A stretch of DNA of 64,000 bases from Pisaster brevispinus (Eukaryota > Echinodermata > Asteroidea > Forcipulatida > Asteriidae), in assembly GCA_023634235.1 (NCBI GenBank), contig JAMKCF010000023.1:5121001-5185000 (forward strand), written 5' to 3'. Positions 34,901 to 47,102 of this stretch are shown in pieces. Each line of letters opens with the position of its first letter. The first letter of the stretch is position 1. Made by a program: the position numbers and the translations under genes. The notes under the pieces were generated by a model that saw only the letters and a list, made by a program, of their open reading frames with translations, did no database searches and had not been told where the DNA came from.

Positions 34901-37900
34901 CATCAGGATGTTAACAATAGGACCGTCACCACAGATAAGTGTTTTTGAATTTTTTACGGAAAATGAAGAAAAAAAGTTGCACCACTACAGGCTTACCCGG
35001 CTCAAGCTGAAGACAGTCGCTTGCATTATTCGGTCTACACACCGTACCTTTGCCATAGTTGTCGGTCATTTGGCTGATGACCTGGTTGTACTAAATACAA
35101 AACAAAAGTAAGGACAGTAAAAGAGTTGCAAGCAGGTTAGAAAAAGCTGTAATATAAATAAGTCGGTAATGTTTACAAGATAATCTTTACCTCTTCAACT
35201 TTGCTAGGCTCCAGTGCATCAGATCCAATGTCTTTGAGTTTCTTAAATTGTCTCCTGATGTCTTCTGGGAAACCCGTCTCATTGAATCTGGTGGCGTTCT
35301 CATAAGCTTCTTTTCCAAAAGCGGCTGTATCTAGACTAGCTTCAAGCTAAGACGAATATAAACGATTTTTTTGTTCAAGCCTTCACAAAAATTACGTTTT
35401 CATAAAAAAGAAGAAGCCAGTCCCAGTCAGGAGAAGTTTACTCCTATAAATTATACACCTGGCAGTCTCTATAGTCATTTCTAATTGAAAAAACCCAAAC
35501 CCCAAACACACTAATATTTTATTAAAATTCATTGAATGAGATGACGACCAACATGATTGTTTTTTTCTCAATTAACAACTGTTTATCAAATGATTTCACA
35601 TAAATACGAATGATTTTGTTCAGAAAAAGACACAAAAAACCTGTCCCTTTATTATTGTTTTTGAATGCAAGCATCAGGAAAAGGGGGCTTTGGTTGTTTT
35701 ATTGTTGCAAGAAATAGGTTTGATGAAAATGACTTAGTAGTTGAACCGGATAAAAACCAAACAATCCAACTTGCTAATAATTTCGAAAGCTGGAAGAGAA
35801 ACATGGAGAAAGGTTAATAATTTGTGTGTAAAAGGAAGTGTTGAACGGGAATGCAGGAAAGGGGGCAGGTACAGAAAGTAAAATATTCAAGATACAGTTC
35901 GGGGGTAGTGGAGACCGGAGAGGAGGCGTGTGGTGGGAAGGAAGTGGGAACGTTAATTTTTGGAATCAAAAATTGGATGGTGTTTATAATTCATATATTT
36001 TGTATATTTGAATTATAAACAGCCTGCATTATAACTTCAAGCTGGATCTACTGTCAACCTGCGAACTGTGTTTGCACATTGTTCGAGGCGTGGTTGCCTC
36101 TCCAATGGCTATGGCATTTCGTTGCTTGTTGGTATCACCAATACTTAACTGAACCAACTGCAGCGCATACAAAGTACAAGTGCACGGCTGCGTGATGGTA
36201 CACATAGACGCTGGACATGAACATTATTACCCCCCCCCCCCCACCCACCACGGGACCAGGCTACATTGACAACCTATTACGCATTAACTACACTTGTTCT
36301 TATAGATTAATGTACTAAACATTTTGCCATACAATATCTGTCTGACGACATTGTTTTTTACAATAACCGAAATGTTCATGATAATGCTCTTAGAGACTAC
36401 ATCTCCCCAACACTAGCCGCTCTTTTTATGACAATCTGCTGCAGTGTCACGTTTGCAAACGCTCTTCCCACCACCACAAGGGAAGCAACTTCCCTCATCA
36501 TCTCTTATCTTTAAGAAACTATTAACAACTCATCCTTTTGCATGACCGTATGTTTTGTTAATTTGTATACATGTATGTGTTTGTAAAGCGCTTATCTATG
36601 AATAGGCGCTATATAATGTATGTATGATTATGTATATGTATTCTTGTACCCATACTTTAATTAGCATGACATCTCAATATCTTTAGTTTCGGCCATAAAA
36701 GTTGATAGACCTATAAGATAATAGACGTGAAGTTGTTTATTTAATACGATTGCGACCTTTTGGATTGCCATACTGCAGTATCTTTGACGTGTAATTGCTT
36801 TAAACTTACAATAATCTAGGGTAGTCGAGATTGTGCAAACAGCAAACTTTATATATGGCATTTACATAGGAGATCGCACCTCTTGATTTTGTTTGATCAT
36901 GTTTGACATAAGGACAATAATATTTGAATGATTGTTTGGAGTCACCATCGAGTGGAATGAATGATCTCGATCATAAATCGGGAGGGGAGAGTGCAGGATG
37001 AACCTCCACCTTCTAGACTGGGTGAGGCCCCAAAATATTGAACCATTCCATATGGCATTTACATAGGAGATCGCACCTCTTGATTTTGTTTGATCATGTT
37101 TGACAATAATATTTGAATGATTGTTTGGAGTCACCATTCAGTGGAATGAATGATCTTGATCATAAATCGGGAGGGGACTCGCAGGATAAACCTCCACCTT
37201 CTGGACTGGGTGAGGCCCCAAAATATTGAACCATTCCACCCCGTGAAATTCCCATCACTCAGCAGTGAAGCGAATTGAAAGACACGGCACCAACACTGCC
37301 TCCTTTTGAATATCACAGTTCATTCCTTTTGAATACACAATTTAAAAAAATTGTGCAACTAGAATAACAATCTTAACAAAATTATAACGTAAAAATAATA
37401 AACAAGAGTTGTGGATAGACAGTTTGAAAACCAGTCCTTGCTTAAAAATAATAAGAATAAAAACCTACACAAGAATTACAAAAAAAAAATCATTAACGAG
37501 TAGGCCTAATTGCACTAATTAAAAAAAGTCAATTTGGAATTTTTGTTAAAAGAGCAGGTAGGTACCTTTTGTGTATTCCGACATTAATAAAAATCAATAG
37601 GCCGAATTTATAGGGTCATATAGATCTATACCACTGTCAGCCAAACAGTATACAATGTCGAATGTAGCAATCATTGCGTGTGTTTACTTACATCTTTTTG
37701 CTGATTGTAATCAGTGATGTTTGTGTTGTATTTCCAACTAGTCAGAGAACTTGCATAGTAAACCACTTTGGCTCTTTCTCCGTAGCCGGCCAAAAATTCC
37801 ATCGCTTCATCTAGGTCCGTAATAAGCTCCCCATCTTCAAGTGAGAGGTTAACTTGTAGAGAGACTATACAAATAAAGAAGACATACGTGCAGTAATAGG

Positions 37901-37907
37901 AGAACAT
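28950..37907 (-). CDS. ACE2-signature zinc carboxypeptidase, ACE-like, copy A (13 exons, 643 aa)
   Basis: Exons in order: 37692-37907, 35191-35346, 34997-35090, 34335-34478, 33862-34050, 33234-33331, 32638-32810, 31974-32206, 30882-31026, 30603-30701, 30385-30507, 29969-30138, 28950-29041. It has a signal peptide (about 1-20) and a single peptidase-M2 domain. Zinc site HHELGH has ligands His374 and His378, catalytic Glu375 and third ligand Glu402. CHPTAW lies at 343-348. Arg272 in MWGRFW matches ACE2 Arg273, where ACE has Gln. Tyr512 and Phe514 also match ACE2. Chloride-1 residues (YWRSDY, RWWQLK) are kept, but the chloride-2 arginine is Gly516. The family cleaves C-terminal residues from peptides outside the cell. 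The last exon adds a short linker and a hydrophobic tail ([16 protein letters not shown]) with no charged end, as in a GPI signal. The ACE2 collectrin-like domain is absent. Intron 7 is GC-AG. Loss of GT at the exon 12 donor would give an alternative secreted end with stop at 29925. Confidence 0.9.
31170..31780. repeat. GACAATAGG-containing repeat with (TG)n
   Basis: Several copies of GACAATAGGTCC and GGTCCCCGTTTGG-like words alternate over 600 bases in ACE-A intron 8. They end in a TG microsatellite (about 31759-31779). The structure looks like a degenerate tandem or nested repeat; boundaries are uncertain. Confidence 0.5.
32893..33094. mobile_element. IR3-MITE copy D (degenerate)
   Basis: Starts ACACTCTAAAAAAATTCCGG and ends ACCAGGGAGTTTTTGG. 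Its palindromes have decayed (GGTCAGCATAACG, GGGCAGCCTGGCC), so it is an older or neutral copy. It is in ACE-A intron 6. Confidence 0.6.
34715..34870 (+). mobile_element. tRNA-derived SINE fragment
   Basis: GTGTGGGTTTCAATCCTGGCC is a B-box-like tRNA T-loop. The tail CACTTGTGTTGTTGAGCGAGGCAC matches the region after the tRNA part in the SINE at 45838. The 5' A-box half is missing or decayed. It is in ACE-A intron 3. Confidence 0.5.
36854..37238. repeat. Tandem duplication of a 197 bp unit
   Basis: The unit starting TATGGCATTTACATAGGAG at 36854 recurs at 37051 and runs to 37238. The second copy lacks about nine bases and has a few substitutions. It is in ACE-A intron 1 and reads open on the minus strand only by chance. 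Confidence 0.9.
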
Positions 37908-38964
37908 CTTGTTTGTTCCCGAGTACGGAACCTGCCGGCTCTGAACTAGAAGCTATAGCCAGATGTTGCTGCGTTGTGTTGTGACTGCAATGTCTGACAC
38001 CAATTGTGTTTATTTGCTTAGTGCTCATATTATACGGGTAGCTGGTATATTATGCGTTTCTGTTCATTTGACATGGGCCTAGACTTGTTAACAAGTCGTT
38101 AAATGTTTGTTGCAGTGGGTGAGAGCGTAACGGCTCTCTTGCAACTCGCGAGACTTCTGCTTTCAGCTAATCCGCGTACAAACATAGTCGGGATACAGAA
38201 ATACAGGGAGAGCAGTATAGTCGCGTGAGAGCCGTTACTGCACGAACATTAAACGACTTGTCCACAAGTCTAACATATGCTACATAACAACCAAGTGAAC
38301 TTTACACTAGTTTATTGCTGCTATACAAAAGCTCGACACACACTCGTCCGGTGGACAGATCCGAATGGCGCCATAATTAAATTTTCCATACCACTTATTT
38401 TTAATAATGACCATCTGGTCCTAAAGTCTTAATGAAGAGCAGACTTGGTGTGCGGTCAAAACAGTAATTGTATCACAGCAGAGGGTGAAAGTATTGGGTT
38501 TTGGTTTTGCCTGATAGTAGAATGTTTCCCTGCGGCCCCCCGCCTCCGGATTACACTGGTATCGCTGTCACACCGGCAATGTTCACGAGCCTCAAGTGTA
38601 CGTGACGTCCAATGGTCGTGCTGGCGCCCCTTTAGCTTCATCGATGTTAGGCTACCTCTGCATGGTCTCAGTCAATCACCGTAGTCTAGGAAGATGGGGT
38701 GCTAATTATTGCAACTATTATAGTTTGCAGCTGTGCAGTGGATCGTGATGTTATCTAGGGTTTTGTCGCATAAATATTTCCCACTTTCGCAAATTTAAAG
38801 GCTACACGGTTTTCTCTGTATGTTGTGCTATGTTTCGGGGAGGTGGAGCAGGGTCACCCTCCCCCTCTCCCCCGCCCCCCCCAATCGCGCTCTAGTCTCA
38901 AAATCTGCGAAGGGCGCCCTCAATTGACTTAATTGCGTACAACTACGATTGTCAACCTGTCAAC
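37908..38964. promoter_or_regulatory. Shared 1.06 kb promoter region of ACE-A and glomulin
   Basis: The start codons of ACE-A (-) and glomulin (+) face away from each other across this stretch. TATAATATG on the minus strand near 38026-38034 is a possible TATA box for ACE-A, about 120 bases before its ATG. The glomulin side has a C-rich block near 38860-38882 and no TATA. A Tc1-like MITE (38090-38272) sits inside. The promoter call is inferred from gene orientation. Confidence 0.4.
38090..38272. mobile_element. TA-flanked MITE (Tc1/mariner type) in the ACE-A/glomulin intergenic region
   Basis: Left end TAGACTTGTTAACAAGTCG and right end CGACTTGTCCACAAGTCTA are inverted repeats. Pairing continues over about 35 bases (GTTAAATGTTTGTTGCAGT against ACTGCACGAACATTAAAC) and through GAGAGC. 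The TA at both borders fits Tc1/mariner target duplication. Confidence 0.7.
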
Positions 38965-41900
38965 ATGTTGGCGGATTCGGCCGAAGGTTTCGTAAGTTAT
39001 TTTGTCATTATTTGACGGAGTGTAGATAAGTATTGTTTTATCATACAGTGCCATAAATGATCGAGTGACATAGAGATGTTCAATTTGTAATCATCGCACG
39101 CATATCCTAACATATAGCACAAAAAGTTGACATGTTGCCCAGATTTCGGACGGACAGATAGTTTGTTTACCATGCCCAATGCATGATGATGATGATCTAA
39201 CTACCTCCATGCTGCGTTTATAAAGTAGTAACTAGTAGTAATATTATAATTAGTAACCGTATTCAATCATCAAAATTTGCTGTAATAATTACTATAGCTC
39301 ATCATAGCATAGTCATTAAGGTGAACATATCATTTATTTTGAACATACCAGTTTCTGCCTGATGGGTCAGCGATATTTTGCAATTCTGGGCAGCCCGTTT
39401 ACGTAGCCTCAGCTCCTAAATTTAGCCAAACCCGGGTACAAAAGAATGTGTTTCAGATATGGATTTTTAATCAGATTAAGCATCAGTTGAACACGTTTTA
39501 GGTGACACAAACTCGAGGTCATACTGACCCAGTAATAGGTCAGAACCCGTAGGACCCAGATCTGCGTCAACTCTGACCCGGAATTCTCATTGTCCACGAC
39601 AATCTGCGAGCACAAGGGTATAAACATCTGGAAACGGGTTGGTTCATTAGTTACTCAAAAATAATATATGTAATTCTCAGTGCCGTACTTACAGTTTAAT
39701 ACTAAAATTATACTCTATCTAGCAGTCATACACAATCACAGATTATTATTCGGCTACACGGCCAGGAGATCAGACAATTTATACAGATTTTCTTTTAGTT
39801 TTAGTTTTAGCAACGTAGATCCTTGTGGAAGATTGGAGCCCAGGAAAGTGGAGGAAATGAAGTTGTTTTTTAATAATTTTTCAGAGAGGTTTATCTGTGC
39901 AGTCATTGAAAAACAGTCATGAAGAGACATTCATCTTTTTATCGTCTGCCAAGGAGTGTATGGATCAAGGAAAATCTCATCAGCTCAAGGATATCATCTA
40001 TGATGAAGAATACAAGGTATACTCTCACTCTTTGTTTGTAAAAAGGTTATTTTTACTAATTAATTTTATTATTTAGTATTAAGCACTGTTTACTCAGTAC
40101 TTTCCAGAGACCTGTGAAAGAAATCCACAGACATGGTAAAGCAGATGTCTTACCACTAGACCACCAAGCTAGTGGCTAGAGGTAGTTTGATTCCCAGTGG
40201 TAAGACATCAGCTCTAGCATGGCATAGGTCGTGGGTTCGAATCCCAATGGGGGCCTGAGCAATATGCCTGTGGATTTTTGTCACAGGACTCGGAGAAAGA
40301 ACAGAGTATACAGTACAGAAATAATGTACATCGGTGCAAGGGCAAAATCCAAATAATATTCTTTGTTCCCGATGCATCATTGATCTTGTTATACCTTTGT
40401 ATTGGTTTTTGTAAAGCAACAGTTTCAATGATTTCTTCATCTCCAGGGTTTGGTGGAGTACATAGCGTGGGATCTTCTGCCTCTTCTTTGTCCTCATCTG
40501 TCTGAGAAAGAACAGAATGATGAGATGTATAGAAACTGCATTGAGATGATCACGCGCCTTGCAGAGGTAATGTAAATCATTAGATGTCCAGCAAGTCATG
40601 ATTGTTGTGAATGTTTGTTTAATTCCTGTGGTTGTGTCAAGCTTGGGGTTTGGGGGCACTGCTGATGGAAATGGGGCTTCTGATAATAAAGCTCTAGTCC
40701 TTTTGTTTTTGAAGCCTAAATTTTGATATGAAGTTCCTTGAGTTTCTTGTTCACTAATTGTTTGGATGATTAAGAAAGGACAAACAAGGACTTAAATAAT
40801 TTGTGGCTGTACCTGCCCTTAGCTTAATCTGCTTTGTAAGAATATTGAGCAGTTTGGGGTTTTATACAATGCATTACAGTTTTTAAGTTAGTTTTAATTT
40901 TGCTTCTCCAAATTACATTCAAAGTTGTTAGTTGTTTTGTTTTTTTCCTGTACAGCTTGGCATTCCAAAAGAGATGTTCATTGGTTTGTTGGAACAGGTG
41001 GATCGGTTCCTAGACACTCTTGTTGATTTCTTGAGACCATTGCAGACAGGTAAATTTGCTCAACCCTCCTTTTCTTGGTAACATTTTCCAGCAAGTTGAC
41101 TAACCATATCATAACAATACCAAGAGCCAATGTCTGGCATCCACTGATCTACAAATCGGCTGTGTTGGGAGTTTTTCAGTTGTGCGCAGCCCTGCATCGT
41201 TTAGTTCAGCAACTGAAAGACCATTCTACTGTGAAACCATTCAACTACACAGGTTGGAAATGGTGACACAACTGTGCATAGAATTATCCATGTACATGTG
41301 TGAACTGTGTAGACAGTAGATAGGTTCACCAATTAATTTCATAGCTTTTATTATTCAAAACCATAGTGGATGGTATGATCAGACAGTAGAAGGGTCAAAG
41401 GAATACATTTTATATTGAATTGTATTTTCTTTGTTTATAATGTTTTAACAGCACTTTAAATATCAGTACCTTTATGTGTTGTAACAATTTTGATTGGTAA
41501 TTAGAAGAAGTAAAATAATTGCGAAAAAATAACTATTACAGTTTTCATTGTTTGTAGCTCTTTTGAGAAGGTTTGTATTGTCAGTGCTTTTCCATTTTCA
41601 AAAAGAAGACCAAAATTAAGACTTTAGTTGAGGTACTTAAAGTTGTCACCCTAAAGTAAAACAAATTGTGATCCTTGTACAAAGAGTTGTGTATTTTCAC
41701 TTTTGAAGTTATAAGACGTCTGGGTCTGACAAAACCTCTGTACTACAAGCAGTTACTATCCACTCTATATACCCATATGGAGGTCTTGAAGGTACCCAGC
41801 GTCAATGGAATGGGTATTATGGAGAGGAGACTAATGAGCCAAGATCCAGACTTCTCAAAGGTTGAGACAACATTGGTGGCGCTATTGGAGTTCCTTGTGC

Positions 41901-44900
41901 CAATCGTTTGGGATGTTCAGCAGGTGTTTGATGAGAAGGAGGTTAAAAGGTATTCTTTAAAGGTGAGGATGGCTTGTCAGAACCCTAAACAAAGCCCTTG
42001 ACAGACCCAAAGGCAGATCCAAGAGAAAGCCATAGTTAGACCAGAAGCAGTCCTGCGGGAAAATAGCTGAAGAGACACAAGGGCTGACTTTAGACAAAGA
42101 GCTTTAGAGTGTGTTTGCCAATTTATGTATGTTTCATAGTTATTTTATTTTATTTTTTAGGAAATAACTGAAATTGAAGGCACAAGAACAGAGATTATGG
42201 AGTTGTGAGTATGCAAACCTTTTTTGAATATCTATATTCAACACTGGCTTATTAAGTTTCTTTTGAAACCATTTTCTCGCTGTGATCAATCATTCTTTGC
42301 ACACTTACTGACCCTGAGATTGTGTATTTGTGAAACTCACAGGAAACCTTCCTTTTGTTCAAAATAATTAGGAACCTTCTTTCTGAATGAGTCGGCTGAT
42401 CATTGCATTCTTTGTGCATTTTTTGAAAAACATTTCCAAATATTATTCTTGACAGCGTGTTGAAGCTCCTTGAGCATCCTCTTGTTGAGATGGAGTTCAA
42501 GTTCAGTGATGATGCGGAGGAAGACGAGCAAGAAGAAATGAAGGAATTGGAAGGAATGGATGAAGAAGCTCGAGACAGACTTGCACACAAAAACGATGAA
42601 CACTCAGTAAGCAAGACCTCAGCTGAACAGTGTATGGTGAGTAACTAGGAATAAAGTGCAAAAGCAGTCAAAAACAATGCACATTGTATGACATTTTGAC
42701 AGGTTACCTGTTTTTCTTAACAAAACTGTGCTTGGCTAACTTAGCAGCTCTATGTAGCAGACCTGGGCCTGATTTCGTAGAGCTGCTCAAGCACAAAAAT
42801 TAGCTAAGCATAACAAAATCATGCTTCCCAGAATGAGGCTACCGGCCATGTCACATGTATAGTTTGTGCGTGGTATCCTGCTAATTGCTGCTTAGCACAA
42901 AGTTTTTCAGCAGTATTTGCTGTGTAAGCAGCTGTATGAAACTGGGCCCTAGTTAACAAACTCGGAAGATATTCTGACTTAAGGATATTAGTTAAGAATG
43001 TGTATACTGACCTTTGGTATCAGTAGAAAGATAGCATCTGGAAACTTCCCTTAAATGGCAATCAATGTCAAACAGTTTTTTTTAGATTCCATGGGATGCA
43101 GTTTCATCAGCCTGCTTCTATACGCCAACCAACATGCCCTGAATTTAGACACATTAGAAGAACAGCGCCTAAGGAAAACAAAGAAGAAAAAGCGAGATGA
43201 TGAGGATGATGGGGAAGAGGAGGAGGAGGAGGGGGCAGAGGAAGTGAAGACACTCCCTATTCTTGGTCTTAGCTGCTTTGCCTATATGCTCCTAGTAGAG
43301 GGATATGAGACTAACCGTATGCCAAGTATATACAGGTAAGAAATCAATCTGTTCCAAGAACTTCAAAATTCTGCAATTATACAATTTTTCTGTGCCGTCA
43401 TATTCAAATTCTGTGAACCATCAGTCGATGAAGTCTATGTTGTTTCTCTGTAGTGCAGTTTATATACTGGAGGTGATAATGCCGTATGTTGAGGCAATGC
43501 TGAGACGACCAGAGGAATCTATCATCCTTAAGGGCATTGTAAGTATTTTACTAACCGCCAAACGTTTCATTTAATTTCACATTTATTAATCCTGGTTGTG
43601 AAGCCAAGGATTCTAAGAAAAGTGAATTTAATCACTATACCAGCGTATACTCTGAAAACTAAGTTCAAAGTTATCAAAGTTATCATCAGAGTTATCCATA
43701 GTGATTTTTAGCTTGGTTATGAATCTTGACAAGTATTAAGTTCTTTCAGTGTGCAACATTTACAAACTTTACACATTTTGTTTTGGTGTAGGAGCTTCTT
43801 TCATCGCTGGTGAATAAGCTAGATGATCAATCCCTGGATTCCAGTCTCATTGAAACCAGACAGAACTTGCTACAAGTCCCACAGTGCTTAGTACACATCA
43901 TGGTCTTGTGCCCTTCAAAGTCAATTGTAAGTATTTACTTTTAACATCAGGTGTTTAAACAACAGGTGTTTCATCAGACAGTGTTTGTTTGTCTGTTTGT
44001 TTAGATGATCTTTCAACAAGGGAACTCAGCAAAGCTCCTACATGGGAATATAAAGGCAAAGCTGGCAACGGCCAATGTCTGTCAAACAAACATTGATATA
44101 ACGTCAATGATTATGAATTGCACAAATCAATAAATAGTGATTCAGTAACTAGATGACAAGACTTATGCTAGTAATTGTAAAAGTAGCAGTTAGCTCAGTA
44201 TAACCTGGAGGTTATTTTTCATTTTCTTTTGTTTTGTCCAACACTCTTGAAAAAGAGATATAATTTAATCACTATTAATCTATTTATCTCAAAAATACCA
44301 TTAAATAATGTTGGGGAAACAAATAATGTCAAATATCTGTTAGGAGAAAAAATATGCAGAGTTTGTCAGAGATTTAACAATGTCATTGTTTTTTAAAAGT
44401 AACTCTTTCTTACCATTCTTTTTCATCAGAGAAGAAAAGCCGTCTCAGTCCTGCCTTCATACATCGATTGTTTCAATTGGAAAGGCCGTTACAACATACT
44501 ACGATCCCTTCTGCTAAGCTCTGAGCATTCAGGTGTTAGAGGAATGCTCATTGGGAAAATCAAAGATTACGTCCACTGCTCATTGCAGGTACAAATAGTT
44601 ACTGAAAGTGTGTACTTTAAATCCTGTGGTCGTAAAGAAATCTATAACTTTGTGGAACACGATGAACAGACTGGCAAAGCCAATTTCTGTTATACAAATT
44701 TGAGCTGCATAAATGAATGGACATTGTTCAGTAATTACACAAACATTCTATTGTACAGCTGTCACTGTAATTGAAAATGTACACCTACATATACAAGACA
44801 GGTCTTATCGCTGTATACATTTAGTACTTATTGGAAAAGAACTGTATTATGTTAGTCAATCCCAGTGGGGTTCCCAGTACACTATATGATAATGATAGTT

Positions 44901-46530
44901 CATATTATCATTCCCTACATAGGGACCAGACTATTTGTTTCTTTCCAGCCTCGTTTTGGATACATTCGGTTGAATGTGAGAAAAGCAAAATGTCAACTCT
45001 TTAAAAATGACTGTTTGTAATTTTTGATGTCCATGCTGCAGTTGTAACAGTCATAAAGTATGGTTGCATTTCAGAGTGAATCATGCAATGAATGGTTTGG
45101 TGGATGCCACATTCATAAATTGTTCACAATCATCTTCAAGTTGGACGAAGGAATCCAGTCGGATTTACTGAATGAAGCTGACAAGTAAGTACACAGTATA
45201 TTGCTTTCATTATTTGAAAACCTAAATTATATTTAGACAGTTTAAACATTGCAATTCACAGGATTTATTAAAGAAAATTATTGGAAGGCTTTACCGATTC
45301 AAATGGCTTTGGCTACGGCTATGGCCATTGGCTATTGGCTGCAATGACATCATTGAAGAATAACAATTGTTGTGTTTTGGTGGCCGCAGCCACTGGTGAA
45401 GCCATCAGACAAGATTAAAGGCTGGTTTGAGCTGGAGTAATGCAAGATGGCTGCTCTTCTAAAATGACCAATAGTACTTTAATATGCTCCACCTTTTGAG
45501 CTCCATGTCACTATTGAATTTAGATGGATTCAGAAAGGTTGTTTTTCAATTTAACAAGCGAGTTCTTCAGGTTAAAATTGTTGCTTCTGATGTGTTTGTA
45601 GGCATATGGGCGCCTTGAATTTCCTTCGCTACTTGTTTCTGCGCGACACACCAGATAAGAACACAACAGGAATCTGGTCCCGGGTAGATTGGCTACAGAC
45701 TACCTACCTCCAACCTCTTCATACATGCCTAGATATGTCCAAGGCTCATTATGATCTTAAGATGAAAGCAACTGAGGCAGAAGTACGACAAGGTAAGCTC
45801 TCATTAGACTGTTCTTTTACATGCATTATACAACACGCAGGACCAGCAGCTTAGGTCTTGCTTAAGGACACAAGTGTCAAGAATAGGACTCGAACCCAGA
45901 GTTTGCTGATCGGAAACACCAGAGCTTTAGTCCAGTGCCCTTGACTGCTCAATCACGACACGCTGCATTGTTTAGTTTTTGTTTTTCGATATTCAAAGCA
46001 AACTTAGTTACAAGTGAGTAACATTCCTGATCAACTAATGTGTTTGTGATTACAGCTGTATCCGAGAAAAAATGTGTTAAGGTGAAACTAAATGTTGGAG
46101 GCCAGGATTTACCTCAGATGCCCCCTGCAGAGCAATACAAGGTAAGCATTTAACTTACTTGGTGAATAGGCACAATTTTTCCTGTGTATTGTCTCATGCT
46201 TTATTTTAACAAAACAGTGTTTTCGTCACCTAAATATGACAACAAAATTTATAAAATTTAACATTCAATTAAGAGACAATTATAGTTGTGTTGTATATAA
46301 CTCATTATTCGTTAATAGGTTTGAATGCCATTAAGTAAGTAGTATTTAATTTGATGTTTTTATAGGTACTCCAGTCTGCCCAGTACACATTTGACCTCCT
46401 TGCCAGCATTTTGGGTAGAATAGGCGAGATCATATCATCTGGAAAAAGATCACCTATCGAGGGTGCTTCCTGTCAAGGTTCATCAACTGGTGATATGAAC
46501 AGTTACAAATCTGTTGCCATGGATACATGA
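38965..46530 (+). CDS. GLMN: Glomulin (FKBP-associated / cullin-RING regulator), sixteen exons, about 722 aa
   Basis: Exons: 38965-38991, 39885-40016, 40447-40566, 40956-41049, 41127-41252, 41709-41962, 42161-42204, 42456-42636, 43076-43335, 43454-43538, 43792-43926, 44430-44588, 45075-45184, 45602-45792, 46056-46141, 46366-46530. The alpha-helical repeat protein follows glomulin along its length, most clearly in the C-terminal half (NFLRYLFLRD, QPLHTCLDMSKAHYD, LPQMPPAEQYKVLQSAQYTFD). In vertebrates glomulin binds the RING protein RBX1 and blocks E2 access to cullin ligases. It is longer than human glomulin (594 aa), partly from acidic insertions in exons 8 and 9 (EEDEQEEMKE, DDEDDGEEEEEEGAEE). 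Two junctions are uncertain: the exon 5 acceptor (41127 chosen for phase; the better-looking CAG at 41092 puts a stop in frame) and the exon 8/9 junction (42640 to 43086 also works). Confidence 0.85.
39500..39593. mobile_element. IR3-MITE copy E (partial)
   Basis: A perfect GGTCATACTGACC at 39517-39529 is followed by the family's right part (CCCAGATCTGCGTCAACTC, GACCCGGAATTCTCAT). The left half is missing or decayed. It is in glomulin intron 1. Confidence 0.6.
40130..40330 (+). mobile_element. tRNA-derived SINE in glomulin intron 2
   Basis: TCGTGGGTTCGAATCCCAATGGGG is a strong tRNA B box with flanks. TGGTAAGACATCAGCTCTAGC precedes it, and an inverted partial copy (GATGTCTTACCACTAGACC) lies just upstream at 40146-40164. 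The antisense frame GIRTHDL is the usual false peptide of a tRNA-like B box. 5' and 3' limits are approximate. Confidence 0.65.
42765..42950. mobile_element. GGGCCCAATTTCATAGAGC MITE
   Basis: Starts GGGCCTGATTTCGTAGAGCTGC and ends GCAGCTGTATGAAACTGGGCCC, inverted ends around a centre rich in GCTTAGCA words. It lies in the intron after glomulin exon 8. Related copies are at 51131-51323 and 54102-54214. Confidence 0.8.
45838..45965 (-). mobile_element. tRNA-derived SINE, antisense, in glomulin intron 14
   Basis: On the minus strand it reads GTGTCGTGATTGAGCAGTC, CTCTGGTGTTTCCGATCAGC, then the B box GGGTTCGAGTCC and ACACTTGTGTCCTTAAGCAAG. The tRNA-like part with its long variable arm resembles a class II (Leu/Ser type) tRNA. 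Decay of the acceptor stem argues against a working tRNA gene. Confidence 0.65.
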
Positions 46531-46734
46531 TATCAGATTGATAATATTGCTTACCATCACCATACTCATTTTCAATTGCCTAGTGCTACTGTTTGCTGAA
46601 ACAATATTACAAGATGACAAAGTTTGCAGAATTCAGCCATCACACGCAAAACTGAAATATTTTACAAAATAACACAAAGCATGGCAGATAATGAAAAACA
46701 TTCCATCATTCGCTCTATTCCGTTTAACTTAAAA

Positions 46735-47102
46735 TGTATTGTACAAGATTGGTAGGGCTGACAAAACAGTAGTGGGCAGTTTTCATATTTTGTGTGATCA
46801 ACCATATACATGAAATTAAACCTGTGAAAATTTGGGTTTAATCTTTTGTGTGAGTCGGGAGAAAATAGTGAAAAACCATGCACATTTTTGTATTAACATT
46901 GTCCCTAATTTCGGCTGTAACAATCGAAATCAGCTATTGCGTTTTTTGTAGGTTTTCAGATACAGTTTTCTTGAATATGTATTTATTTCAGAGGGAAATA
47001 TTTCACAGAAAAAATGGTTCTTGTATGAACTTTATTATCAGATGATGTGTTTTATCCTTACTTATCTTGTATAATACCTTTAATTCCTTTACCTGTAATA
47101 AA
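46735..47102. repeat. Dispersed repeat supplying the glomulin poly(A) signal
   Basis: AGATTGGTAGGGCTGACAA, TTTTGTGTGATCAACCAT and TTATCTTGTATAATACCTTTAA recur in order at 58655-59275. The last AATAAA (47097-47102) is at the repeat's right edge, about 570 bases after the glomulin stop, so the 3' untranslated region probably includes the repeat. Confidence 0.65.

Noticed and set aside
6705..37907. A hormone-metabolism gene cluster (HSD17B7, DBH, ACE)
   Set aside because: The three enzymes act in unrelated pathways and compartments, and animal genes of this kind are not normally clustered by pathway, so adjacency is most simply chance.
40205..40260. Functional tRNA gene
   Set aside because: Only the B box is convincing. 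No cloverleaf with paired acceptor stem can be drawn, so it is a SINE.
40156..40659. 167-codon minus-strand open frame
   Set aside because: It contains GIRTHDL, the usual translation of a tRNA-derived SINE, and overlaps glomulin exon 3 in antisense.
45838..45965. Functional Leu/Ser-type tRNA gene on the minus strand
   Set aside because: The acceptor stem is mismatched and the sequence continues into a SINE tail.
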